From positions 1,652,540-1,716,539 of the forward strand of contig NZ_FPCJ01000001.1 of the NCBI RefSeq assembly GCF_900116565.1: a DNA stretch of 64,000 bases. The letters are read 5' to 3'. The notes beneath the pieces were generated by a model. It did no database searches. It worked only from the letters and a program-made list of their open reading frames with translations, and was not told where the DNA came from. Source of the DNA: Thermoflavifilum thermophilum (GTDB taxonomy: Bacteria > Bacteroidota > Bacteroidia > Chitinophagales > Chitinophagaceae). A program made the position numbers and the translations under genes. Below, piece by piece: positions 27,561-36,760 of this stretch (positions within the stretch are counted from its first letter, which is position 1; each line of letters starts with the position of its first letter).

Positions 27561-28364
27561 TTATCTGAAATAAAAGTTTTTCAGAAAATCTTCTTTGTAA
27601 TTTCTGCCAATAGGCAAATGTTGTTTATTGATGACCACTTCCTGTTCGGTAAACGATTGAATAGCCTGAAGATTTACAGCATAGGAGCGGTGAATACGAA
27701 CCAGCTGTGGTGATTGAATTTTCTCGATGAGTTGTGCCAGAGGTATGCGCAGGCTGTATTTCTTATCATTTGTATGCAAATGCACATAGTTGTCGTCGGC
27801 ACTGGCATATAAGATATCGGCTGTGCGGATTTTGATGAATCGGTAGTTTTGCTTGATAAAAATAAACTCATCATACTGAAGAATGCTCTCTTTTTCCTGT
27901 GTGGGATTTGTGTAAACATTATCTCTTGCTTCGTCTGTGTTGGCAGAAGGCAGTGAAATCATTTTCCCGGTACGCTGCCTATACAGGGCAAAGTTGTTCA
28001 GAGCCAGTTCAATGGCAATGCGCACATGATGGATATCATAAGGTTTGGAAAGAAAGGCAGCAGGATAGGTTTGTTTAACGCGTTGAATGGTTTCATGATC
28101 CGTATAGGCTGTAAGATAAATCAAGGGCACTTGTTTGATGGCCATCAATTCCTTGGCGGTTTCCACGCCATCTTTTTCACCCCGGATATGAATATCCATC
28201 AACAGCAGATCTACTTGATGAGAGGTAAATAATGTTTTGGCTTCTTCTGCATGATCGGCAATGCCCACGATATGATATCCCTCGTGTTGCAGGCCTGTGG
28301 CCAGATCGAGCGCCACAATCGATTCATCTTCTACGATGAGAATATGGATGTGTTCATCAGGCAT
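27561..28364 (-). CDS. LytTR-family response regulator
   Basis: The N-terminal receiver domain has the acidic pair in LIVEDESIVALDL and the phosphorylated Asp57 in LLLMDIHIRGEKDGVET, with the conserved Thr/Lys in LTAYTD and FLSKPYDIHH. The C-terminal 100 residues (EFIFIKQNYRFIKIRTADIL, DDNYVHLHTND, LVRIHRSYAVNLQAI) form a LytTR DNA-binding domain. It begins 3 bases after the end of the kinase gene, so the pair is surely co-transcribed. Target genes are unknown. Confidence 0.92.
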   Translation of the reverse strand: MPDEHIHILIVEDESIVALDLATGLQHEGYHIVGIADHAEEAKTLFTSHQVDLLLMDIHIRGEKDGVETAKELMAIKQVPLIYLTAYTDHETIQRVKQTYPAAFLSKPYDIHHVRIAIELALNNFALYRQRTGKMISLPSANTDEARDNVYTNPTQEKESILQYDEFIFIKQNYRFIKIRTADILYASADDNYVHLHTNDKKYSLRIPLAQLIEKIQSPQLVRIHRSYAVNLQAIQSFTEQEVVINKQHLPIGRNYKEDFLKNFYFR

Positions 28365-28367
28365 GCA

Positions 28368-30083
28368 TCAGGCTGATTTGGGAATAGAAAAGGAAAATGT
28401 GGTTGCGTGCTGTTGAATATCCAATTCCTGCCGGGCTCTTAGTTGTTTGCAAAGTGTAGCTACCAGTTGATGGCCGAATGATTGATTGTTAGAAAGCCAG
28501 CGATTTTTATCCCATGTTTGGCTGGAATATCGGATAGTAAGATGCATGTGATCCTTGTGTTCTTCAAAATTGATATGCAATGCGGGTTGAGGCAGATCCA
28601 TGAATGCATATTTGAAAGCATTGGTGAGGATTTCGTTGGCCATTAAGCCAAGTGGCAAAGCTTTCTCCACATCCAGCCACTGGCAATTGCTGGTTACCTG
28701 CAAATCGAATGTATCCGGATCATAACCAAAGGCAATGATGAGAGATTGTGCCAGTTCGGATAAATAGTCCTGGATGTGAATGGTAGTGAGTTGATCGGTT
28801 TGATACAATCGCTGATGGATGAGGCTCATAGCCCACACGCGTTGCTGACTTTCGCGAAAAGCCTGCCTGGTTGGTTCATCGCTTGTTTTATAACCCTGCA
28901 AGCTCAACAAGCTGCTCACAATTTGCAGATTGTTTTTCACCCGGTGATGCAATTCCTTCATCATCGTTTTCAATTGCTCAGATTGCAGGGCAATTAGTTT
29001 TTTTTGTTTTTCTGTTTTTAAATATTGCCAGATCACTGTTCCCAGCAAGAGACCCATTAGCAGGAGTGTTCCTGCCAGCAGACTAATTTGCCGGGTTTTA
29101 GCTTGATTCTGTATATTCAATTGCTGGATGGTAGATTCTTTTTGGAGGGTCTGATATTTGGTTTGCATATCGGCAATCTGTTGGGTTTTCTCCACATTGG
29201 CCATAGAATCGTTGATGGTATTGTAGAGCTCATAGTAATACAAGGCAGAATCGAACTGGCGAGCCGCTTTAAAACTTTCATACGCTTGTTCATAGGCATT
29301 CAGTAACCGATCGGGCATGCGCAACGATTGAGCAGCAGCTACCGTTTTACGGGCATAGGCAATAGACTTCTGGAGATTTCCCATTTGTTGATACACATAA
29401 GCCACGTTGCCATAGTTATAAGAAAGGCTAATGAGGTTGTGATTTTTCTCATTAATAGCAATGGCTTTTGACAGGTATTCGAGCGCTTTTGCATAATTAT
29501 GGTCATACTCCGTAGCAATCTGGCTGAGATTATTGTACAGTTTGGGAATATATTTTGTGGCTTTGCCAGAAAGCTGAATCAATTTCATGGCTTTTAGATA
29601 ACAGCTACGTGCTGAATCATAATATTTTTCATAAGGATGAACCTGGCCAATATCGCGGAAAATGATACCCTGTACATTCAGGGCATCAACCCAGCCGGCC
29701 GTATCGTGAATTTGTTGGCAAATAGCGGCTGCCTTTCGGGCATAATCAATTCCCTGCCAGCTGTAGGCCAGGGTGCGATCGATAGTGCCCAATTGTTTGC
29801 ATATTTCACCCAGATACGAATAGGCAAGCGCTTCGGAGGCATATTTTTTTTGCCGATGAAATGCTTCGGCAGCCTGAATTCCAAAAGATGTGGCTTGGTT
29901 CAAATCGCGTTTTTCAAATGCCTCTATGCATCTTGCCAGCAGGCTATCGGCCGGGAGATGAAAAGCAAAAGTATCTTTTAAAGCTTTATTGGAAATTGGG
30001 TAAGGCTGAAAAGAAAAGTGTAAGAATGCCGCCTGCAGCCATAGAGGCCAAAAGAAGCAGCCATATCGTAAACCTTCTATCAT
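28368..30083 (-). CDS. TPR-containing sensor histidine kinase (HisKA_2 type)
   Basis: A 571-residue kinase: an N-terminal hydrophobic stretch, then TPR repeats over about residues 45-290 (ALAYSYLGEICKQLG, LYNNLSQIATEYDHNYAKAL, YNYGNVAYVYQQMGNLQKS), a coiled region, one membrane helix at about 333-354, and the kinase core. The phosphoacceptor region ELHHRVKNNLQIVSSLLSLQ (His379/His380) is HisKA_2 type, and ATP-binding motifs include LGLMANEILTNAFKYAF and GHQLVATL. HisKA_2 kinases paired with LytTR regulators are frequent in Bacteroidota. Sensing presumably occurs through the exported TPR region. Confidence 0.88.
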   Translation of the reverse strand: MIEGLRYGCFFWPLWLQAAFLHFSFQPYPISNKALKDTFAFHLPADSLLARCIEAFEKRDLNQATSFGIQAAEAFHRQKKYASEALAYSYLGEICKQLGTIDRTLAYSWQGIDYARKAAAICQQIHDTAGWVDALNVQGIIFRDIGQVHPYEKYYDSARSCYLKAMKLIQLSGKATKYIPKLYNNLSQIATEYDHNYAKALEYLSKAIAINEKNHNLISLSYNYGNVAYVYQQMGNLQKSIAYARKTVAAAQSLRMPDRLLNAYEQAYESFKAARQFDSALYYYELYNTINDSMANVEKTQQIADMQTKYQTLQKESTIQQLNIQNQAKTRQISLLAGTLLLMGLLLGTVIWQYLKTEKQKKLIALQSEQLKTMMKELHHRVKNNLQIVSSLLSLQGYKTSDEPTRQAFRESQQRVWAMSLIHQRLYQTDQLTTIHIQDYLSELAQSLIIAFGYDPDTFDLQVTSNCQWLDVEKALPLGLMANEILTNAFKYAFMDLPQPALHINFEEHKDHMHLTIRYSSQTWDKNRWLSNNQSFGHQLVATLCKQLRARQELDIQQHATTFSFSIPKSA

Positions 30084-30301
30084 GTGTGATATACAAAACT
30101 AATAAACCTCAGCATAAAAAGCACCGGGCTATCCGGATGCAAGGATTCTACTATGTGTACACACTCAAGGTCATGAAAAAATGTGCGGTTATCCTATTTT
30201 TTGATTTGAATTTCATAACTTTAGCCTCGAATGAGCTTTTAAGCATATGATGGCCTATCCTTTGAAACGACCGCTTGCAAGGCTAATATTGAATCAGGGA
30301 T

Positions 30302-31678
30302 ATGAACCGTGTTGCCATCATCAACATTTCAGGTCTTTCGGTTGATTTGATCAGAAAATTCACTCCTCAGTTAGATACCTGGTTATCGGGTGTGCGTTAT
30401 GCTCCTATTCAGGCTTCGTTTCCTATGCTTTCGCCCAGCATGCAGGCGAGCTTTTTAACCGGAAGCTGGCCTACGGATCATGGTATTGTGGGCAATGGCT
30501 GGTACGAAGCTGATCAGGCTTTGATTCATTGGCAGTTTCCCTCAGGTAGGCTCATCCAGCATCCCGGCATCTGGCAGAGGATGAAAGCAAAATATCCGGA
30601 TTTTCGGTGTGCCCTTATTGGTTGGCATCATTATTTTCAAAACAGCTGCGATATTGTAGCTGGTTTTAAACCTTACCGGATGGCTTTCTGGCCGCCTGTT
30701 CCGCAGGTATATGTGAAGCCGAAATCATTGCTCACCCGTTTGGCAGAAGAATGGGAAGAATTTCGGGATCTGCTTTATCGGAAAGAAATGGCCACACCTT
30801 CGCGCATCCGGAGTGAGGCTGAAGAGTTGCAGCAGATGAATGAACGTATTTTTCGCACGGCACAGTGGGTTGAAATGCATGAGAAGCCTCATCTCACCTG
30901 CATTTCGCTTCCTGAACTATCTTACCAATTTCCCGTAAAAGGATTGGAGACTGCGCAGCTGGGTACTATATTGGCATCTGTAGATCGGTTGTGCATGCAG
31001 CTGATTTCACTGTATGAAGCTCATGATGTGCAGGTCATGCTGCTTTCGGATGAGGTGTATACGCCCGTACATCAGCCCGTTTATATAAACCGGTTGCTTC
31101 GGGAAGAAGGATGGCTGGAGGTGATTTCGCAGTACGGTCAGGAATTCCTGGATGTGATGGAGTCAAAGGCTTTTGCCGTGGCCGATCATCAAATAGCACA
31201 CGTATATGTGCAGGATCCGAAGCAGGCCCGTCGGCTGAAGGCCTTTTTGCAGCAAATAGATGGTGTGGCAGCTGTTTGGGACAGAGCTGAAAAACGAAAC
31301 CGGCGTATTGCTCATCCAAGAGCCGGAGATTACGTGGTGATTGCAGAATCCGGCCGGTGGTTTGCTTATGATTACTGGCGAAGCAAAGAAGCAGCACCTT
31401 ACCAACATTATGCAATGGCGTATGCCGAACCTTATGGTACTTATGCCTTGTTGGGATCTGCGCCAGGCAGGCAATCACAAGCACCCTCATCGTCTTTGCA
31501 GACAGATTTTCCGGAAACAAATGCTCATGCACCAGATACTTTGATAAAAGCTGCTTCCGGATGTGTGGAACTTGATCGAAACCATGCACCTTTGTTTGCA
31601 GCAGCCATGGCATTGCCGGAATGCATCAGTCCTGTTGATGTCTATGGCTTTATTGTACAGGCGTTGCAAGGCAACTGA
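30302..31678 (+). CDS. Alkaline phosphatase/nucleotide pyrophosphatase-family protein, divergent metal site
   Basis: The 458-residue protein has the overall layout of the type I phosphodiesterase/NPP family. SFPMLSPSMQASFLTGSWPT places a Ser where the nucleophile lies, and DHGIVGNGWYEADQ plus FAVADHQIAHVYV fit the family well. However, the start reads AIINISGLSVDLI, where an Asp would be expected near the Gly, and the C-terminal stretch AMAYAEPYGTYALLG lacks the Asp/His ligands that I would expect there. It may therefore bind metals poorly or have another activity. It has no signal peptide and stands alone, divergent from the kinase gene. Confidence 0.65.
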   Translation: MNRVAIINISGLSVDLIRKFTPQLDTWLSGVRYAPIQASFPMLSPSMQASFLTGSWPTDHGIVGNGWYEADQALIHWQFPSGRLIQHPGIWQRMKAKYPDFRCALIGWHHYFQNSCDIVAGFKPYRMAFWPPVPQVYVKPKSLLTRLAEEWEEFRDLLYRKEMATPSRIRSEAEELQQMNERIFRTAQWVEMHEKPHLTCISLPELSYQFPVKGLETAQLGTILASVDRLCMQLISLYEAHDVQVMLLSDEVYTPVHQPVYINRLLREEGWLEVISQYGQEFLDVMESKAFAVADHQIAHVYVQDPKQARRLKAFLQQIDGVAAVWDRAEKRNRRIAHPRAGDYVVIAESGRWFAYDYWRSKEAAPYQHYAMAYAEPYGTYALLGSAPGRQSQAPSSSLQTDFPETNAHAPDTLIKAASGCVELDRNHAPLFAAAMALPECISPVDVYGFIVQALQGN

Positions 31679-31742
31679 ATGCATTTTCTTCATCTTCATG
31701 CAATATCAGGAGTATGTATCAGGCAGCTGATTATTGAGGCTG

Positions 31743-32204
31743 TCATCCACCGAGCTGAATATCTTTTTTCATTTTTACATGAGGAATGGTGACTTCTGTA
31801 AATACATCGCCTGTCACCGTATAACCATGTTTCTGGTAAAATGCCATGGCATATACCCGCGCATGCAGCACAATGGTCTGGAATTCTTTTGATCTGGCTA
31901 TTTGTTCGGCGTATTGCAATAAGGCAGTACCCATTTTTTGTCGTTGAAAATGGGTCTCCACTGCCATTTGGCGCAGCCTCACAGTTTGATGATCAACTGG
32001 GCTCAGCACACAACAGGCTATCAGCTGATTGGTGAGTAACAAAAAAGCACCCACATGCCAATCGTTTTTTTCTGCGATCAGTTCATCTGCTGAAAACCGC
32101 AGCCCCAGCGGAATGCGCAATATCTTTTCGCGCAACCGGATCATTTCCTGATAAGATGCTGAACCGTAGGGAATCAGTTCAAAACGAAGCGGAAGTGACA
32201 ACAT
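31743..32204 (-). CDS. GNAT-family N-acetyltransferase
   Basis: A 153-residue GNAT domain: RLRQMAVETHFQRQKMGTAL covers beta-4 and the acetyl-CoA pyrophosphate loop (Q-x-x-x-x-G-T/A), and IVLHARVYAMAFYQKHGYTV is the C-terminal motif. The order RLREKILRIPLGLRFS at the N-terminus is typical of the ElaA-like subgroup. It lies 11 bases behind the TolC gene on the same strand, so it may be the tail of the efflux operon. The substrate is unknown. Confidence 0.82.
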   Translation of the reverse strand: MLSLPLRFELIPYGSASYQEMIRLREKILRIPLGLRFSADELIAEKNDWHVGAFLLLTNQLIACCVLSPVDHQTVRLRQMAVETHFQRQKMGTALLQYAEQIARSKEFQTIVLHARVYAMAFYQKHGYTVTGDVFTEVTIPHVKMKKDIQLGG

Positions 32205-32215
32205 CGTTTAATAAG

Positions 32216-33559
32216 TTATTGCACCAGATCTCCTTTCAATTGCAGCAGTGTAATTTCAGCCTGTTTGGCATTATATCGAGCGGTAATAAGCCTTGCTTGT
32301 GCGTCGGCCAGTCCTTGCTGAGCCGTTCTGACGTCAAGCGTAGTCGTTTGTCCTTGTTCAAATGCAGCCAGGGCGATATGTACATTTTCTTCGGCTACCT
32401 GCACGTTGTTTTCTTCCAGTTGCATGGCTTGAATAAAATAGCGATAATCCCGATATGCATTCTGCAGGGCTAATTCAAGCTGACTGGTTTGGTTCTGCAG
32501 ATTTACTTGCTGATATTGAATATTCAATTGTGCGTCTTCGATTTGCCGTTTGATATCGAATCCATGAAAGATGGGAATGCTGGCTGAAAAGCCATAGGTG
32601 AGTCCCAGATTGCGGTTGGAAATAGGTTGATATGGATTGGTAGCCTGGGAATTTTGTTTATTGAAGCTATAGGTGGTGTTAAAAGAAAGGGTGGGAAAAC
32701 GTTGGGCGCGGGTAATTTGCAAATTGTTTTGTGCAATTTGAATATCTTTTGAAGCAATTAACAGATCCGGATTTTGCTGCAACGCCTCGGTTTTAAGATT
32801 GGTAATCTGCAAGGTGGTATCAACGGGAATGGAATCTTCTACTTCAAAATCCTGATCGGGTGGCAATGCAATCAATTGATTCAGGGAAGCTTTGGTTTTC
32901 GAAATCAACGTTTGTTGTTGTAAATAAGCTGAACGTTGCGCGTTTAAGTCAACCTGGGCTTGAAGTACATCCAGTTTGGATCCCAGCCCGGAAGCAAATT
33001 TATTTTGTGCAATACGCACTCTTTCTTCTGAAATCTGCATCTGTTCAGCAATAGCAGCCAGCTGTTGTTTTTGCTGGACAATTTGATAATAAGTATTCAT
33101 GATAGCTGCAACCGTTTGGATCACCTGGCTTTTAACCGCTAATTCACCTCTGTCGCGAATGTTTTTCAGTTCATCAGCAGCGGCAAACATGCGCAAACCA
33201 TCGAACAAAGTCCAGTTTAAATTGCCGGTAAGGTTCCAGACGTTCGATCGTGCATTTTTTTTATCTACCTTTCTGCCATCAGAAAAAGATTGATTCACAT
33301 TGTTGGATGACCAGTTGCGTGTAGCATTCAGGTTGATTTGCGGAAGCAAAGCCCCGTAAGCATAGCGGTAATCATTATTGGCCACTTCTTGTTCATTTCT
33401 GGCCATTAAAATGTTATAGTTGTTTTTGATACCTATGGCAATGGCTTGATCGAGTGTCATCAACGGTTGTGCTGATACTTTAGCCAGCAAACTTATCAGC
33501 AACATAAAACAGGCAACTAATGGAAATTTAGAAAACATCAGACGCAAGTATTTCATCAT
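32216..33559 (-). CDS. TolC-family outer membrane efflux protein
   Basis: Forms the outer membrane tunnel of a tripartite efflux pump. After a signal peptide (MMKYLRLMFSKFPLVACFML, cleavage near VSAQ) come two homologous halves of long coiled coils, with repeats such as IRIAQNKFASGLGSKLDVLQ and VHIALAAFEQGQTTTLDVRT. The start at 33559 is chosen because it heads the signal peptide; a TTG at 33595 and ATGs at 33589 and 33568 give longer forms. It follows the RND pump gene by 48 bases. Confidence 0.88.
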   Translation of the reverse strand: MMKYLRLMFSKFPLVACFMLLISLLAKVSAQPLMTLDQAIAIGIKNNYNILMARNEQEVANNDYRYAYGALLPQINLNATRNWSSNNVNQSFSDGRKVDKKNARSNVWNLTGNLNWTLFDGLRMFAAADELKNIRDRGELAVKSQVIQTVAAIMNTYYQIVQQKQQLAAIAEQMQISEERVRIAQNKFASGLGSKLDVLQAQVDLNAQRSAYLQQQTLISKTKASLNQLIALPPDQDFEVEDSIPVDTTLQITNLKTEALQQNPDLLIASKDIQIAQNNLQITRAQRFPTLSFNTTYSFNKQNSQATNPYQPISNRNLGLTYGFSASIPIFHGFDIKRQIEDAQLNIQYQQVNLQNQTSQLELALQNAYRDYRYFIQAMQLEENNVQVAEENVHIALAAFEQGQTTTLDVRTAQQGLADAQARLITARYNAKQAEITLLQLKGDLVQ

Positions 33560-33607
33560 GCAAATCATCTTCTGCAAAAAATCCTCCATAGACAATGGTT
33601 TGTTCCT

Positions 33608-36600
33608 TTATCCTTTATCCCATACATAAGCTTCTTTGTCGGCGGGCTGCCTGATAGGTTGAGTTCCGGTATCTTCATGATACAGGCCGCGTTCGGAAGC
33701 CAGGTAAGTGTACATGGCAGGGATGACAAACAAAGTGAGAATCAAAGAAAAAATAACGCCTCCTACGATCACAATGCCAAGGGGTACCCGGCTGGTTGCC
33801 GATGCACCAAGTGATAAAGCGATGGGCAAAGCACCCAGCGACATGGCCAGGCTGGTCATCAGAATAGGCCGCAGCCGCAGGGTAGCCGCTTCAATGGCTG
33901 CTTCCCGTTTGGAAAGGCCTTGTTCACGTTTTTTATTCGCAAACTCTACGATGAGAATACCATTTTTTGTAACCAGCCCGATCAGCATAATCATGCCAAT
34001 CTGGGAAAAGATGTTTAATGTCTGATCAAACAGCCATAGGGAAATCAAGGCACCGGCAGCAGCCAGTGGCACCGTAATCATGATGATAATCGGATCGATG
34101 AAGCTTTCGAACTGGGCAGCCAGCACCAGGTAAATCAGGATCAGGGCAAACACCAGGGCGAAGGAGATGCCCGACTGGCTTTCTGCAAAATCGCGTGATG
34201 AACCGGAAAGCGAGGTGACAAACGAATCATCGATAACACCTTCTTTTTTCAATTTCTGGAAAATGCGTTGCATTTCGGCAATGCCGTCGCCAATGGTTTT
34301 GCCGGGAGCCAGTCCGGCCGATATGGTGGCTGATTTATATCGGTTCCAGTGATAGATCTGTGGTGGGGCCGTAGTTTCATAAATCTGTACGAGATTATCA
34401 ATGGGCACCGGTTGACCCAAATTGTTGCGTACGTAAATGTTTTTTAAATCAGATGGATCATCCCGATACGGGCGTGATAATTCGCCGATGATTGCGTATT
34501 GTTTGCCATTCATGGTGAAATAGCCATAGCGGGTATTGGCCAGTGCCAGCTGAAGGGTTTGCGAGATATCGGCTACGGAAACTCCCATGCTGGTGGCTTT
34601 TGCCCGATCGATCTGCACCGTGAGTTGAGGTTTATTGAATTTCAAATCCACATCTGTTCCCTGGAACACCGGATCCTGGTTGACCTCCTCCATGAAACGG
34701 GGCAATACGTTTTTCAGCTTGTCAAAGTCCAGATTTTGCAATACAAAAGACACAGGTAATCCGCCCCGATGGCCCACCTGAATGGTTTGGGTCTGGATGG
34801 CATAGGCCCGTCCTTCGGTGAAATCGCGCATGTGGGCATTCACGTAATTCACAATATCTTGCTGGGAGCGTGTTCGATCGGCCGGTGGCACCAGGGTTAC
34901 ATACATAAATCCGGTATTAGCTCCTCCCGATCCGCCAAATCCGGGAGATGTTACGCTCAAAATGATACGATGTTCGGGCACAGAATCTATCATAAACTGG
35001 ATCAGGCGATCCATATACCGATCCATGTAATCGAAAGAAGTGCCCTCGGGTGCAGTAACCGTGAGCCGGAATTCACTTCTGTCTTCCAGAGGGGCTAATT
35101 CGGTTGGCAGATGTTTATAAATCAGTGCTGAAATACCCAGGCAGGCGGCTACAATAACCAGCGCCAGCCAGCGATGGCGCATAAAACGCGTCAATGATTG
35201 CTTGTAGCCATTTTCCATTCCCCGGAAAAAGGGTTCCGTCTGGTTGTAAAACTTTGAACGGTGGAGGGTTTTGCGGGAAAGCAATACGTTCAGCACTGGG
35301 GTGAGGGTAAGCGAAACGAATGCAGAAATTAGCACCGCACCGGCCACGACAATACCAAATTCGCGAAACAGCCGGCCTATCAATCCCTGGAGAAAAATAA
35401 TGGGCAGGAACACGAAAGCGAGTGTGATGGAAGTGGCTACCACAGCAAAGAAAATCTCATCTGATCCTTCCCGGGCTGCCTGCAGGCGCGGCATGCCAGC
35501 TTCCAGTTTTTTGAAAATATTTTCGGTAACCACAATACCATCGTCTACCACCAGTCCTGTAGCCAGCACAATGGCCAGCAGAGAAAGGATGTTGATAGAA
35601 AAACCAAAAATATACATGATGAAAAATGCGCCAATCAGCGATACCGGAATATCGAGCAAGGGACGCAGGGCAATGAGCCAGTCGCGGAAGAAAATGAAGA
35701 TAATCAGCACCACCAGCAGCAGAGCTATGATGAGGGTTTCTTCTACTTCTGAGATGGATTGCTTGATGTAGCGGGTTGTATCGCGAGCGATATCTACTTT
35801 AAAATCTTTTGGGATATCTTTTTTGATTTGATTAAAACGTTTATAAAATTCTTCTGCAATGGCCACATAGTTGGATCCGGGCTGGGGTACCAGGGCCAGG
35901 CCAATCATGGGAATGCCTTTTTCCTTCAATACGGTTTCTTCATTTTCTGGGCCCAGCATAGCCCGGCCAATATCAGAAAAGCGGACAATCTGGCCATTTT
36001 GGTTTTTGATGATCAGGTTGTTAAAATCGTTTTCCGTAAGCAGCCTGCCGGAGGTTTGCACGATGAGCTCAGTGGCATTGCCTGTGATTTTTCCGGAGGG
36101 CAATTCTACGTTTTCGCGGTTTAGGGCATTTTCCACGTCCTGTGGAGTGATGTCGTAGGCAGCCATTTTTTCCGGGTCCATCCACAGGCGCATGGCATAT
36201 TTTTTTTCGCCCCACACCTGGATGGTACTCACGCCGGGAATGGTTTGCAATTTTTCCATCAGCACATTTTCAGCGTAATCGGTCACTTCCAGCTGGCTTT
36301 TGGTATTGCTTTGCACCGTCATGGTGATGATGGCATCGGAGTTGGCGTCGGCTTTGGTTACCACGGGCGGAGCGTCAATATCCTGCGGGAGCTGGCGCAC
36401 GGCCTGTGATACCTTGTCGCGTACATCGTTGGCTGCGGCTTCCAGATCGGAGCCTAAGTCGAACTCCACGGTAATATTGCTCAATCCCTGGGCGCTGGTT
36501 GAAGAAATGCTTTTTACACCGGCAATGCCATTGATGGATTTTTCGAGAGGTTCGGTGATTTGTGATTCAATAATATCGGCATTGGCACCGGAATAGGTTG

Positions 36601-36745
36601 TCCGGACGTTGATCACGGGGGGATCAATAGCCGGATAATCGCGTACGCCCAGGAATTTAAAAGAAATAACCCCGAATATCACGATGATGATATTCATCAC
36701 GATGGCCAGCACGGGGCGTTTCAGTGAAAGGGACGGTAAGCTCAT
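33608..36745 (-). CDS. RND-family efflux pump permease (HAE1/AcrB type)
   Basis: A 1,045-residue inner membrane proton-driven exporter of drugs or other hydrophobic compounds. It has the RND layout of two repeats of six helices with large periplasmic loops. LKRPVLAIVMNIIIVIFG is the first helix. The region around ATGLVVDDGIVVTENIFKKL contains the conserved acidic pair of TM4, and GLVTKNGILIVEFANKKREQ is the TM10/TM11 motif of HAE1 transporters. The adaptor gene precedes by 15 bases and TolC follows. Substrate range is not predictable. Confidence 0.93.
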   Translation of the reverse strand: MSLPSLSLKRPVLAIVMNIIIVIFGVISFKFLGVRDYPAIDPPVINVRTTYSGANADIIESQITEPLEKSINGIAGVKSISSTSAQGLSNITVEFDLGSDLEAAANDVRDKVSQAVRQLPQDIDAPPVVTKADANSDAIITMTVQSNTKSQLEVTDYAENVLMEKLQTIPGVSTIQVWGEKKYAMRLWMDPEKMAAYDITPQDVENALNRENVELPSGKITGNATELIVQTSGRLLTENDFNNLIIKNQNGQIVRFSDIGRAMLGPENEETVLKEKGIPMIGLALVPQPGSNYVAIAEEFYKRFNQIKKDIPKDFKVDIARDTTRYIKQSISEVEETLIIALLLVVLIIFIFFRDWLIALRPLLDIPVSLIGAFFIMYIFGFSINILSLLAIVLATGLVVDDGIVVTENIFKKLEAGMPRLQAAREGSDEIFFAVVATSITLAFVFLPIIFLQGLIGRLFREFGIVVAGAVLISAFVSLTLTPVLNVLLSRKTLHRSKFYNQTEPFFRGMENGYKQSLTRFMRHRWLALVIVAACLGISALIYKHLPTELAPLEDRSEFRLTVTAPEGTSFDYMDRYMDRLIQFMIDSVPEHRIILSVTSPGFGGSGGANTGFMYVTLVPPADRTRSQQDIVNYVNAHMRDFTEGRAYAIQTQTIQVGHRGGLPVSFVLQNLDFDKLKNVLPRFMEEVNQDPVFQGTDVDLKFNKPQLTVQIDRAKATSMGVSVADISQTLQLALANTRYGYFTMNGKQYAIIGELSRPYRDDPSDLKNIYVRNNLGQPVPIDNLVQIYETTAPPQIYHWNRYKSATISAGLAPGKTIGDGIAEMQRIFQKLKKEGVIDDSFVTSLSGSSRDFAESQSGISFALVFALILIYLVLAAQFESFIDPIIIMITVPLAAAGALISLWLFDQTLNIFSQIGMIMLIGLVTKNGILIVEFANKKREQGLSKREAAIEAATLRLRPILMTSLAMSLGALPIALSLGASATSRVPLGIVIVGGVIFSLILTLFVIPAMYTYLASERGLYHEDTGTQPIRQPADKEAYVWDKG

Positions 36746-36760
36746 AGCTTCATCAATAAA

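Noticed and set aside
30172-30250. Short frame MKKCAVILFFDLNFI upstream of the phosphodiesterase-family gene
   Set aside because: Looks like a signal peptide start but stops after 25 codons with no conserved context.
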